Position numbers and translations under genes: made by a program
Assembly: GCA_964407165.1 (NCBI GenBank)
Contig: CAYOUJ010000075.1
Span: forward strand, 1-10,448
Reading direction: 5' to 3'
Length of the DNA: 10,448 bases
Source of the DNA: CAZPKH01 sp964407165
GTDB lineage: Bacteria; Bacteroidota; Bacteroidia; Bacteroidales; Muribaculaceae
Notes under the pieces: generated by a model
The model's input: the letters and a program-made list of their open reading frames with translations, nothing else
What the model was told of the DNA's origin: nothing
The model's database searches: none
Shown here: positions 1 through 6,157 of the stretch, piece by piece
Position numbering within the stretch: position 1 is the first letter of the stretch
Layout: each line of letters starts with the position of its first letter

Positions 1-31
1 AGCCAACCGATTTGCTCGAAATCAGCTGGCT
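1..31 (-). terminator. Possible terminator hairpin downstream of tRNA-Gln
   Basis: Bases 1-13 and 19-31 form a 13-bp stem around the 5-nt loop at 14-18. In the minus-strand RNA all 13 positions pair, two of them as G-U wobbles. In the plus-strand RNA those two positions become A-C mismatches, so the hairpin suits minus-strand transcription. It begins about 10 nt after the tRNA 3' end. On the minus strand it is preceded by AAA, but the T-tract expected after a factor-independent terminator would lie before base 1 and cannot be seen. It could instead terminate a plus-strand transcript entering from the left, since TTT follows it on the plus strand. Confidence 0.5.
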
Positions 32-41
32 TTTAAACGTG

Positions 42-112
42 TTGCCTTGGAAGGATTCGAACCCTCACAGGCGGAACCAGAATCCGACGTGCTACCATTA
101 CACCACAAGGCA
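42..112 (-). tRNA. tRNA-Gln (anticodon CUG)
   Basis: The minus strand folds as a 71-nt tRNA. The acceptor stem is TGCCTTG/CAAGGCA with discriminator A. The D arm contains GTGTAATGGTAGCAC. The anticodon stem encloses the loop TTCTGGT, giving anticodon CTG, which reads glutamine codon CAG. The T arm is GAGGG-TTCGAAT-CCTTC. One pair at the base of the anticodon stem (27:43) is mismatched. CCA is not encoded, so the 3' end would be added by nucleotidyltransferase, as is common in Bacteroidota. The gene has its own promoter about 40 nt upstream and reads away from the DUF4924 gene. Confidence 0.95.
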
Positions 113-150
113 ATGTATAAAAGGTGGGGGGTGTGTCGCGTTGACGAGTG

Positions 151-181
151 CAAAGGTACGGCTATTTTTTGAACCGGCAAA
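151..181 (-). promoter_or_regulatory. Bacteroidota sigma-ABfr promoter for tRNA-Gln
   Basis: Read on the minus strand, TTTG (178-181) is followed by exactly 19 nt and then TACCTTTG (151-158). This matches the Bacteroidota housekeeping consensus TTTG-N19-TAnnTTTG. Transcription should start near 145, giving a leader of roughly 30 nt before the mature tRNA 5' end at 112. Confidence 0.85.
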
Positions 182-233
182 TTTTTTAGCAACTTTTTTT
201 CGCGATGGGTGCATTTTTTCGCACCAAAGTTGT

Positions 234-241
234 TATATTTG
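234..241 (+). promoter_or_regulatory. Predicted -7 promoter box of the DUF4924 gene
   Basis: TATATTTG matches the -7 consensus TAnnTTTG. There is no clear TTTG at the expected -33 position, only a T-run at 214-219 with a shorter spacing. The expected transcription start, around 246-250, falls just before heptamer array A, so almost the whole leader of about 115 nt would consist of that inverted repeat. It is divergent from the tRNA-Gln promoter. Confidence 0.65.
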
Positions 242-252
242 CAGTAAGTATA

Positions 253-362
253 TAGTTTTTAGTTTTTGGTTTTTAGTGAAATGCCTCTGTTACAGACAAA
301 CAGCCCCATACTATAAACAAATAGCTAAAAACTAAAAACTTAAAATTAAAAACTTAAAACTT
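253..362. repeat. Heptamer inverted array A (TAGTTTT type)
   Basis: The left arm (253-280) is four units in exact 7-bp register: TAGTTTT, TAGTTTT, TGGTTTT, TAGTGAA. The right arm (324-362) is the complementary form in the same period: GCTAAAA, ACTAAAA, ACTTAAA, ATTAAAA, ACTTAAA, ACTT. A 43-nt unrelated segment separates them. The right arm ends 3 nt before the ATG of the DUF4924 gene and provides the A-rich sequence normally favoured just upstream of Bacteroidota start codons. If transcribed, the arms would pair to form a long AU-rich hairpin. It is one of five such elements in the window. Confidence 0.85.
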
Positions 363-365
363 GAT

Positions 366-917
366 ATGTACATAGCATCCGAGAAACGAAAGGAGAACAT
401 TGCCGAGTATCTGCTGTATATGTGGCAGGTGGAGGACATGATACGCGCCTGCGGGCTTGAAATTGAGCGTATTGAGCAGACTGTGATACGTCCGCTGGGA
501 CTCGACGAGGCACGTGCGCAGGAGATGCGGCAGTGGTATGAGTCGCTGATTGACATGATGCGTCGCGAGGGGGTGGAGAAGTCCGGCCATCTGCAGATCA
601 ACCGCAATGTGCTCTCCGACCTGGTGCGTCTGCACCAGACGCTGTTGCAGGATCCGGAGTTTCCGGAGTACACGGCGCAGTTTTACAAGGCTTTGCCGTA
701 TATCGTGGAGCTGCGGTCGAAGGGGGGCGAGGAGAAGAAAGGGGAGTTGGAGACGTGTTTTAACGCGCTGTATGGGATGCTGCTGATGCGGCTGCAGCGG
801 CGCGAGGTGTCGGCCGAGACGCTGGAGGCGATGCGTGTGATTTCACAGCTTATAGCGGCTCTTGCGCGTAACTATCACCTGGATGAGCGCGGGGAGCTAT
901 TCAGGCCAAAGGCATAA
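366..917 (+). CDS. DUF4924 family protein
   Basis: This is a 183-residue soluble protein of unknown function that I recognise as the Bacteroidota DUF4924 family from its N-terminus, MYIASEKRKENIAEYLLYMW, followed by QVEDMIRA. It has no signal peptide, no membrane segment and no evident catalytic motif. The composition (many Leu, Glu, Arg and Met with regular hydrophobic spacing) suggests an all-helical cytoplasmic protein. The length is as I would expect for the family. ATG at 366 is chosen because the family signature begins there and the repeat array with its stop codons lies directly upstream. It is the only plus-strand protein gene and is divergent from tRNA-Gln. It ends 4 bp from the convergent membrane glycosyltransferase gene, with no terminator between them. 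Confidence 0.85.
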   Translation: MYIASEKRKENIAEYLLYMWQVEDMIRACGLEIERIEQTVIRPLGLDEARAQEMRQWYESLIDMMRREGVEKSGHLQINRNVLSDLVRLHQTLLQDPEFPEYTAQFYKALPYIVELRSKGGEEKKGELETCFNALYGMLLMRLQRREVSAETLEAMRVISQLIAALARNYHLDERGELFRPKA

Positions 918-921
918 TGCA

Positions 922-2388
922 TTATTTGCGGCGGTAGATGTAGAATGTGAGGTCTGGGGTGGCTTGCCACTTCTCGCGACGCTCATATAGTGGCCAGCGT
1001 GATGCCATAATGCTGTAGCGCAGCGGGTGGTTGGAGATAATCCACAGAGGTCGGGCGCGGTCAAACTGCTCTGTAATGTCGGCGTTTGGCTCCGTCGTGC
1101 CGTAGACGCCCGCGCGCACTTCGGTGATGTGTGACTGCTGGTTGAAGTAACGTCCGACGGGGCGGTAGCCGATATAATGGCTCATGCCCCAGTATTTGCG
1201 TACTATTTCGAATTCATAGATGCTGTCTCGCTCTTGGGGGGGTATTATTGCGACGGCGCGCTCCATCACGGCGCGGTCGTAGCCTTGTAGTGAGTCGCGT
1301 GTCTTTTCGTCAAAGGCCTGCAGGGCAGTGCGCTGCCATATGCCACTGAGGGATTCCGGGTCGCGGATGGCGTAGGGGAGGGCCAGGAGCACGGCCCAGA
1401 ATATGAGCCAACGGCGCTGCATGGTCTGCGAGCCGATGACGATGAGCAGGAAGTTGAGGGGCAGCAGCACGGTCATGTAGTGGATTAGCACCCACATCCT
1501 CACCATGGTGATGATGAGCAGGGCGCTGTTTATTATAAGCATCCACCCCAGGCGTGTGCGCCAGGCTACGACAGGGAGGAGGAAGCAGACTCCCAGCAAC
1601 GACAACGTGACGGCCATTCCCCGCAGGCCGTTAGCGCCGTGGAGGGCGGCGTATTGCATGTTGTAGATAAAAGTGGCGTCGAGCATCTGCGGCAGGGAGC
1701 CGAGGCAGGCAAACCATATTATGGCGGGTGCTGCGCCCATGACGAGGCCGCCAATTACGCAGAGCGAGCCAAGGCCGAGACGCTTCCATTGGCTGCCATT
1801 GATGACTGTGGCGGCCTCCGCGAGGATGATGGCCAGGGGGGTTATGGCTCCGTTGAGACGTAGAAAGGCAAGGATGCCGACGGCGATGCCGTAGACAATG
1901 TATGATGAGCGCCGGCCGGGGCGACGTATGTATACAAGCAGTGCCCAGACTATCGGCAGAAGCGACCAGAACTCCACGGAGTCGCCGTAGGCTATGGTGA
2001 AGATGAATATGCTGAGGGCGTAAGCAATGCCCCAGGCACAGGCTTTGGCCGTAGCGTGGAGGGCGCGGCCCATGCGCCACAGCATCTCGAGCAGCCAGCT
2101 TAGGCAGAGCACTTCAAGAGTGAAGATGCCCCATTTGGTGTGGGAGATGAGCAGCCCGAGGGCGTTGATGGCGAAAAGGTATGGCCCCTTGTTGTCGAAG
2201 AAGCCTGTGTAAAGCTCGCCGCGCAGCAGATATTCGCCGCCGACCCTGAACATGTCATAATCTATGCCTGTGAACCCTGTCAGGGGGGATGAGAACTCGC
2301 AGGCACACAGCAGGTAGACAAACGACAGGAGCAGCCATGCAGCGTACCGTAGAAGACCTCTATTTGTGGCGGTGATGCTCCTTGACAT
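922..2388 (-). CDS. GT-C-like integral membrane glycosyltransferase (GT39/ArnT-like)
   Basis: This 488-residue protein has about ten hydrophobic segments between residues 12 and 345 and a polar C-terminal region of roughly 140 residues. The pattern fits a GT-C transferase that takes a sugar from a polyprenyl-phosphate donor on the outer face of the inner membrane. The first loop after helix 1 carries acidic residues (GIDYD, 41-45) where GT-C enzymes hold their catalytic aspartate, then FDNKGPYLFAINALG (64-78), a motif I associate with bacterial GT39-like proteins. Its start lies inside the preceding GT2 gene (29-bp overlap), which implies translational coupling and a shared pathway: GT2 would make the lipid-linked sugar and this protein would transfer it. 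The acceptor is unknown. Family placement is by motif and topology, and specificity is not predictable. A Wzy- or flippase-like role is less likely but not excluded. Confidence 0.7.
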   Translation of the reverse strand: MSRSITATNRGLLRYAAWLLLSFVYLLCACEFSSPLTGFTGIDYDMFRVGGEYLLRGELYTGFFDNKGPYLFAINALGLLISHTKWGIFTLEVLCLSWLLEMLWRMGRALHATAKACAWGIAYALSIFIFTIAYGDSVEFWSLLPIVWALLVYIRRPGRRSSYIVYGIAVGILAFLRLNGAITPLAIILAEAATVINGSQWKRLGLGSLCVIGGLVMGAAPAIIWFACLGSLPQMLDATFIYNMQYAALHGANGLRGMAVTLSLLGVCFLLPVVAWRTRLGWMLIINSALLIITMVRMWVLIHYMTVLLPLNFLLIVIGSQTMQRRWLIFWAVLLALPYAIRDPESLSGIWQRTALQAFDEKTRDSLQGYDRAVMERAVAIIPPQERDSIYEFEIVRKYWGMSHYIGYRPVGRYFNQQSHITEVRAGVYGTTEPNADITEQFDRARPLWIISNHPLRYSIMASRWPLYERREKWQATPDLTFYIYRRK

Positions 2389-3286
2389 TGTAGACGGGGC
2401 GCTGCTTGGTTTCGATGAAGATGCGGCCGATGTACTCGCCGATTATGCCGAGGCCGACGAGCTGGACGCCGCCGAGGAAGAGGATGATGGTTACGAGTGT
2501 GGGGAAGCCTGAAACGGGGTCGCCCCAGATGAGGGCTTTGACCAAATAGTAGAGGCCGAGGATAAAGGCGAAAAGTGAGATGAATACGCCCAGGACCGTT
2601 GCCAGGCGCAGGGGGAGGCTCGAGTGTGAGACTATGCCATTGATGGCGAGAGCGGTGAGGCGCCGCAGGCTCATCTTGGACTTGCCCTGTCGGCGGTCGG
2701 CGCGGTCGAAGTCTATGCCGGCTTTGCTGAATCCGATATGGCAGTAGAGGCCTTTGGTGTAGCGCTCGCTCTCGCGCATGGCCCGCAGGGCGTCGACGCA
2801 TTTGCGGTCGAGCAGGCGGAAGTCGCCGACGTCTTCGAGCATGTCAATGCGGCTGATGCGTTGCAGCAGCCGATAGAACGCACGTGTGCTTACACGGCGC
2901 AGCCAGGACTCGCTTCCGCGGCTTGTACGGTGAGCATAGACGTCGTCATATCCCTCCTCCCACTTCTTCAGCATCTGCGGAATTAGTTCGGGGGGATCCT
3001 GCAGGTCGGCGTCGATGTTGATCAGGGCGTCGCTGTCGGCGTAGTCCATGCCGGCGAGCATGGCTTTCTCCTTGCCGTAGTTGCGCGAGAGGCGGAGGAT
3101 GCTGACGCGGGGGTCGCTTTCATACAGCTCTTTCATGACCGCGGGCGTGCCGTCAGTCGATCCGTCGTCGACGAGCAGCAGCTCCCAGGAGTATTCAGGC
3201 GACATGACGGCACAGAGCTCTTGGTGGAGCTGCCGCAGCGACTCCTCCTCGTTGTAGCACGGGACCATTATGACGACCTTTTTCAT
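2360..3286 (-). CDS. GT2 family glycosyltransferase, polyprenyl-phosphate sugar transferase type (DPM1/GtrB/ArnC-like)
   Basis: This 308-residue protein has a GT-A catalytic domain: VPCYNEE (8-14), VDDGSTDGT (39-47) for nucleotide binding, DADLQDPPE (92-100) with the metal-binding acidic cluster, GDFRLLDR (154-161), and RRQGKSKMSL (198-207). Two C-terminal membrane helices follow (about 228-250 and 263-288) and a short basic tail with RPVYNVKE. This layout is that of dolichyl/undecaprenyl-phosphate mannosyl-, glucosyl- or aminoarabinosyl-transferases such as GtrB and ArnC, which load a nucleotide sugar onto the lipid carrier at the cytoplasmic face. The sugar cannot be told from sequence. The gene overlaps the downstream GT-C-like gene by 29 bp. 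Upstream, array B fills the gap to pgk. I see no promoter box in that gap, so it is probably expressed by read-through from pgk. Confidence 0.88.
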   Translation of the reverse strand: MKKVVIMVPCYNEEESLRQLHQELCAVMSPEYSWELLLVDDGSTDGTPAVMKELYESDPRVSILRLSRNYGKEKAMLAGMDYADSDALINIDADLQDPPELIPQMLKKWEEGYDDVYAHRTSRGSESWLRRVSTRAFYRLLQRISRIDMLEDVGDFRLLDRKCVDALRAMRESERYTKGLYCHIGFSKAGIDFDRADRRQGKSKMSLRRLTALAINGIVSHSSLPLRLATVLGVFISLFAFILGLYYLVKALIWGDPVSGFPTLVTIILFLGGVQLVGLGIIGEYIGRIFIETKQRPVYNVKEHHRHK

Positions 3287-3292
3287 CTTTTA

Positions 3293-3381
3293 AACTACGA
3301 ACTACAAACTACGAGCTACGAATTACGAGCTATGAACTCTACTGAAAGGTTAGTAGTTCGTAGCTCGTAGTTCGTAGTTAG
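3293..3381. repeat. Heptamer inverted array B (TAGTTCG type, reversed orientation)
   Basis: The left arm (3293-3338) has six exact 7-bp units, AACTACG, AACTACA, AACTACG, AGCTACG, AATTACG, AGCTATG, plus AACT. The right arm (3351-3381) reads TAG, then TAGTTCG, TAGCTCG, TAGTTCG, TAGTTAG. Bases 3307-3326 and 3353-3372 are complementary at 19 of 20 positions, the most GC-rich stem of the five elements. Only 12 nt separate the arms. The element begins 6 nt before the GT2 start codon and ends 4 nt after the pgk stop codon. Relative to the direction of its genes the arm order is opposite to that in the other four elements. No U-tract follows the stem, so it does not resemble a factor-independent terminator. 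Confidence 0.9.
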
Positions 3382-3385
3382 GGTT

Positions 3386-4630
3386 TTATTTTACTGCTGC
3401 CACGCCGGGAAGCACTTTGCCCTCGATGGCCTCGAGGAGTGCGCCGCCGCCGGTGGATACGTAGCTGACGGCGTCGGCTACGCCGAACTTGTTGACGCAG
3501 GCCACGGAGTCGCCGCCGCCGACGAGCGAGAATGCTCCGTTTTTGGTGGCCTCCACTATGGCCTCTGCGATGGCGCGGGAGCCGGCGGTGAAGTTGTCAA
3601 ACTCGAAGACGCCGGCGGGGCCGTTCCAGAGGATGGTCTTTGCGGGCTTGATGACTTCGGCGAAAGCCTTCTGGCTCTCGGGACCGGCGTCGAGGCCTTC
3701 CCAGCCTTCGGGGACGTCCATGACGGAGCATACCTGGGTCTTGGCGTCGTTGCTGAACGAGTCGGCGGCGATGCAGTCGGTGCCGAGCACGAGGTTTACG
3801 CCCTTGGCCTTGGCCTTCTCCATGATGGCGATGGCCAGGTCGAGCTTGTCGTTCTCGCAGATTGAGTTGCCGACGTTGCCGCCCATGGCCTTTGCGAAGG
3901 TGTAGGTCATACCGCCGCAGAGTATGAGGTTGTCGACCTTGTCCATGAGGTTCTCGATGATGCCGATTTTGGTGGAGACTTTCGAGCCTCCCATGATGGC
4001 GGTGAAGGGGCGCTTGATGTCGCTGAGGATGTTGTCGACGGCCTTGACCTCCTTCTCCATCAGGTAGCCGAGCATCTTGTCCTGAGCGTCGAAGTAGTCG
4101 GCGATGACGGCCGTGGAGGCGTGGGCGCGGTGGACGGTGCCGAATGCGTCGTTGACGTAAACGTCGGCGTAGGATGCTAGTTTCTTGGCGAACTCCTTCT
4201 GGCGCGCCTTCATCTCTTTCTTTGCGTCGGCGTATGCGGGGTCTGCCTTGTCGATGCCTACGGGCTTGCCCTCCTCCTCGGGATGGAAGCGAAGGTTCTC
4301 GAGCAGGAGCACCTCGCCGGGCTGCAGGTTGGCTGCCAGCTCGGTGGCGTCGGCGGCGTCGGGGGCAAACTTGACGTCGCGGCCAAGGTGGCGAGCCACC
4401 ACGTCTTTGATCTGTTTGAGCGACATCTTCTCGTTGAAGCGGCCCTTGGGCTTGCCCATGTGGCTCATGATGATCAGGGCGCCGCCCTCGTCGAGTATTT
4501 TCTTGAGGGTGGGGAGGGCGCCGCGTATGCGGGTGTCGTCGGTGATGTTACCGTTCTCATCCAGGGGCACGTTGAAGTCAACGCGCACGATTGCCTTCTT
4601 GCCGGCAAACTTGTAATTGTCTATATTCAT
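3386..4630 (-). CDS. pgk: Phosphoglycerate kinase
   Basis: This cytosolic glycolytic enzyme moves phosphate from 1,3-bisphosphoglycerate to ADP, giving 3-phosphoglycerate and ATP. The 414 residues include the classic motifs in order: RVDFNVP (16-22), DDTRIRGALPTL (31-42), SHMGKPKG (56-63), ENLRFHPEEEG (111-121), NDAFGTVHRAHAST (160-173), MGGSKVSTK (213-221), the adenine-side WNGPAGVFEF (335-344) and the glycine-rich GGGDS (371-375) near the phosphates. It is slightly longer than many bacterial Pgk proteins because of a Lys/Ala-rich insert at about 122-152. All key residues look intact. ATG at 4630 fits the family N-terminus. It has its own -7 box 42 nt upstream, and it is the only complete non-overlapping gene here whose start is not preceded by a heptamer array. 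Confidence 0.97.
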   Translation of the reverse strand: MNIDNYKFAGKKAIVRVDFNVPLDENGNITDDTRIRGALPTLKKILDEGGALIIMSHMGKPKGRFNEKMSLKQIKDVVARHLGRDVKFAPDAADATELAANLQPGEVLLLENLRFHPEEEGKPVGIDKADPAYADAKKEMKARQKEFAKKLASYADVYVNDAFGTVHRAHASTAVIADYFDAQDKMLGYLMEKEVKAVDNILSDIKRPFTAIMGGSKVSTKIGIIENLMDKVDNLILCGGMTYTFAKAMGGNVGNSICENDKLDLAIAIMEKAKAKGVNLVLGTDCIAADSFSNDAKTQVCSVMDVPEGWEGLDAGPESQKAFAEVIKPAKTILWNGPAGVFEFDNFTAGSRAIAEAIVEATKNGAFSLVGGGDSVACVNKFGVADAVSYVSTGGGALLEAIEGKVLPGVAAVK

Positions 4631-4671
4631 AGTGTTTACGGTAAATATGGGGTTTCTTGGAAATGGTAGTG

Positions 4672-4679
4672 CAAAGTTA
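4672..4679 (-). promoter_or_regulatory. Predicted -7 promoter box of pgk
   Basis: On the minus strand TAACTTTG matches TAnnTTTG and is followed by CAC, as is common at Bacteroidota promoters. A TTTG at -33 is not evident. The expected leader is about 35 nt. The box sits in the 78-bp gap after trkA, which supports independent transcription of pgk and probably of the two glycosyltransferase genes behind it. Confidence 0.65.
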
Positions 4680-4708
4680 GCAAAAATCTTTGGAATGCCG
4701 GTAATGCA

Positions 4709-6043
4709 TCAGGCAAATAATTTCTCGACTTTGTGGATGGCGCCCTGGAGGCAGAAGACCACTACGTGGTCGCCGGGCTGAATCTCTGTGGAGCCGCCGA
4801 CGAGCATGCCGTGGCCGTCGCGCACGAGGCCGGCGATGGTCATGTCGTGGCTCAGGCCGAGGGTGTAGACGGGGCCGCGGGTGACTTTGGCATGTGGCTT
4901 GACCTCCAGCTCGAGCACCTCGGCGTCGGGCATGGCCAGGCACTTTGCGGTTGATGAGTCGACGTCGAGAAGCAACTGGAAGATGCGCGACGAGGCCAGC
5001 AGTTTCTTGTTGATGACAGAGGCTATCTCGAGCTGCTCACTGACCGTGATAAACTGTATGTCCTCGACCTCGGCGACGGTCTTGAAGACTCCGAAGTTGT
5101 GGGCGGTCATGCAGGTGAGTATGTTTGTCTCAGAGCTGGCAGTGAGGGCGACGAAGGCGTCCATGTCGCCAAGACCCTCGTCGCGCAGGGTGTCGATGTC
5201 GCGGCCGTCTGCACAGACTATGCGGCAGTCGGGGCACTTCTCGGCGAGCTTGCGGCAGCGGTCTCGGTCGCGCTCGAGGATGGTTATGCGGTATTTGTCA
5301 CCGGCCAGGGAGGCGACGCGTATGGCTATGCGGCTGCCGCCGAGTATCATCACGCGGCGTATGGCGTGCTGCTCCTTGCCGCAGAGCTCGCGCAGCTCGT
5401 CGACGTGGTCGGCGCGGGTCATGAAATAGAGTATGTCGTCGGGCTCTATGTGGTCGTCCCCGCGTGGAATGATGGTGGTGTCGCCTCGCTTTATGGCGCT
5501 GACGTGGAATCCGTGGCCGAAGCGGCCAAACTCCTTGAGCTGCATCCCGATGATGGGAGCGCCGGCAGATGGGCGCACGCCTATCAATATCAGCTCACCC
5601 TCGTGGAGGTCGAACCAGTTGCGCGCCCACGAGTGCTCGAGCGACGATAGTATCTCCTTTGCGGCGAGATACTCGGGGTAGATGAGGGCGTTGATGCCCA
5701 GACGGTTGAAGTATCCTATGTGCTCGGGCGACATGTACTCGTAGTTGTCTATTCGGCCGACGGTGCGCTTGGCGCCCAGCTCGCGGGCAATGGCGCAGGC
5801 GGTGATGTTGTCGGTCTCGGAGGGGGTGACGGCGATGAACAGGTCGCACCCCTCGACGCCGCTCTCGGTCTGTGCGGCGAAGGAGATGGGGCTGCCCTGA
5901 TGGGTCATCAGGTTGAAGTTGTCGTCGAGGTATTGCAGACGGGCGGGGTCTTTGTCGATGACGAGTATGTCTTGCTCTTCGTTGGAGAGGAGTTTGGCCA
6001 GGTGGGTGCCGACCTCTCCGGCGCCGGCGATGATTATGCGCAT
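4709..6043 (-). CDS. trkA: Trk-type potassium uptake regulatory protein TrkA (double RCK)
   Basis: This is a peripheral cytoplasmic regulatory subunit that binds NAD(H) or adenine nucleotides and gates the membrane K+ channel TrkH/TrkG. The 444 residues form two RCK halves. RCK-N1 covers about 1-125, with dinucleotide motif GAGEVG (7-12) and the acidic strand end VIDKD (28-32). RCK-C1 follows at about 145-225 (LILIGVRPSAGAPIIGMQLKEF). RCK-N2 begins near 228 with ILGGSRIA, whose last glycine is replaced, so the second Rossmann site may bind more weakly. RCK-C2 is at about 365-444. No trkH lies within the window. It follows dxs through array C, whose inner end touches this ATG. I see no separate promoter, so co-transcription with dxs is likely. 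Confidence 0.93.
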   Translation of the reverse strand: MRIIIAGAGEVGTHLAKLLSNEEQDILVIDKDPARLQYLDDNFNLMTHQGSPISFAAQTESGVEGCDLFIAVTPSETDNITACAIARELGAKRTVGRIDNYEYMSPEHIGYFNRLGINALIYPEYLAAKEILSSLEHSWARNWFDLHEGELILIGVRPSAGAPIIGMQLKEFGRFGHGFHVSAIKRGDTTIIPRGDDHIEPDDILYFMTRADHVDELRELCGKEQHAIRRVMILGGSRIAIRVASLAGDKYRITILERDRDRCRKLAEKCPDCRIVCADGRDIDTLRDEGLGDMDAFVALTASSETNILTCMTAHNFGVFKTVAEVEDIQFITVSEQLEIASVINKKLLASSRIFQLLLDVDSSTAKCLAMPDAEVLELEVKPHAKVTRGPVYTLGLSHDMTIAGLVRDGHGMLVGGSTEIQPGDHVVVFCLQGAIHKVEKLFA

Positions 6044-6157
6044 GAGTAGGTAATTAGTGAGTAGTGGGTAGGTAATTAGTGAGAAGTGAGAGGAAGTGGT
6101 ATGGATGAGTGGGGAGTGAGGTGTAGTTACTCACTACTCCCTACTCACTAATTACCT
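6044..6157. repeat. Heptamer inverted array C (TAGTGAG type), overlapping the end of dxs
   Basis: The left arm (6044 to about 6089) is made of units around TTAGTGA, GTAGTGG and GTAGGTA, in a 7-bp period with an occasional extra base. The segment 6049-6061 is repeated directly at 6071-6083. The right arm (6127-6157) reads TTACTCA, CTACTCC, CTACTCA, then CTAATTACCT. Bases 6048-6064 and 6141-6157 are a perfect 17-bp inverted repeat. The middle (about 6090-6126) continues as a degenerate AGTG-rich tract. The left end abuts the trkA ATG with no gap. The right end runs into dxs and encodes its last residues, VISE, and the TAG stop. Confidence 0.85.

Noticed and set aside
153..156. Loss of function in Dxs from the GDAS variant of the GDGx motif (residue positions in the protein)
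   Set aside because: The aspartate and downstream asparagine of the Mg-ThDP motif are present and all other catalytic motifs are intact, so the alanine is more likely a tolerated variant.
208..225. Small hairpin GGTGC...GCACC upstream of the DUF4924 promoter
   Set aside because: The stem is only 5 bp around an 8-nt T-rich loop, with no position that suggests a terminator. It could arise by chance in AT-rich DNA.
286..296. Palindrome TCTGTTACAGA in the spacer of array A
   Set aside because: A single 5-bp inverted repeat with no counterpart in the other four elements is too short to call an operator.
12..335. Plus-strand open frame of 107 residues
   Set aside because: It runs across the tRNA-Gln gene, its promoter and part of array A. 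The composition is not protein-like.
3293..3381. Factor-independent terminator after pgk
   Set aside because: The stem is long, but no U-tract follows it in the direction of transcription and the next gene on the same strand starts 6 nt beyond. It fits the heptamer family better.
5099..5650. Plus-strand open frame (183 residues) opposite trkA
   Set aside because: It is an antisense shadow with Val/Ala/Gly-rich composition and no recognisable domain. TrkA on the other strand is clear.
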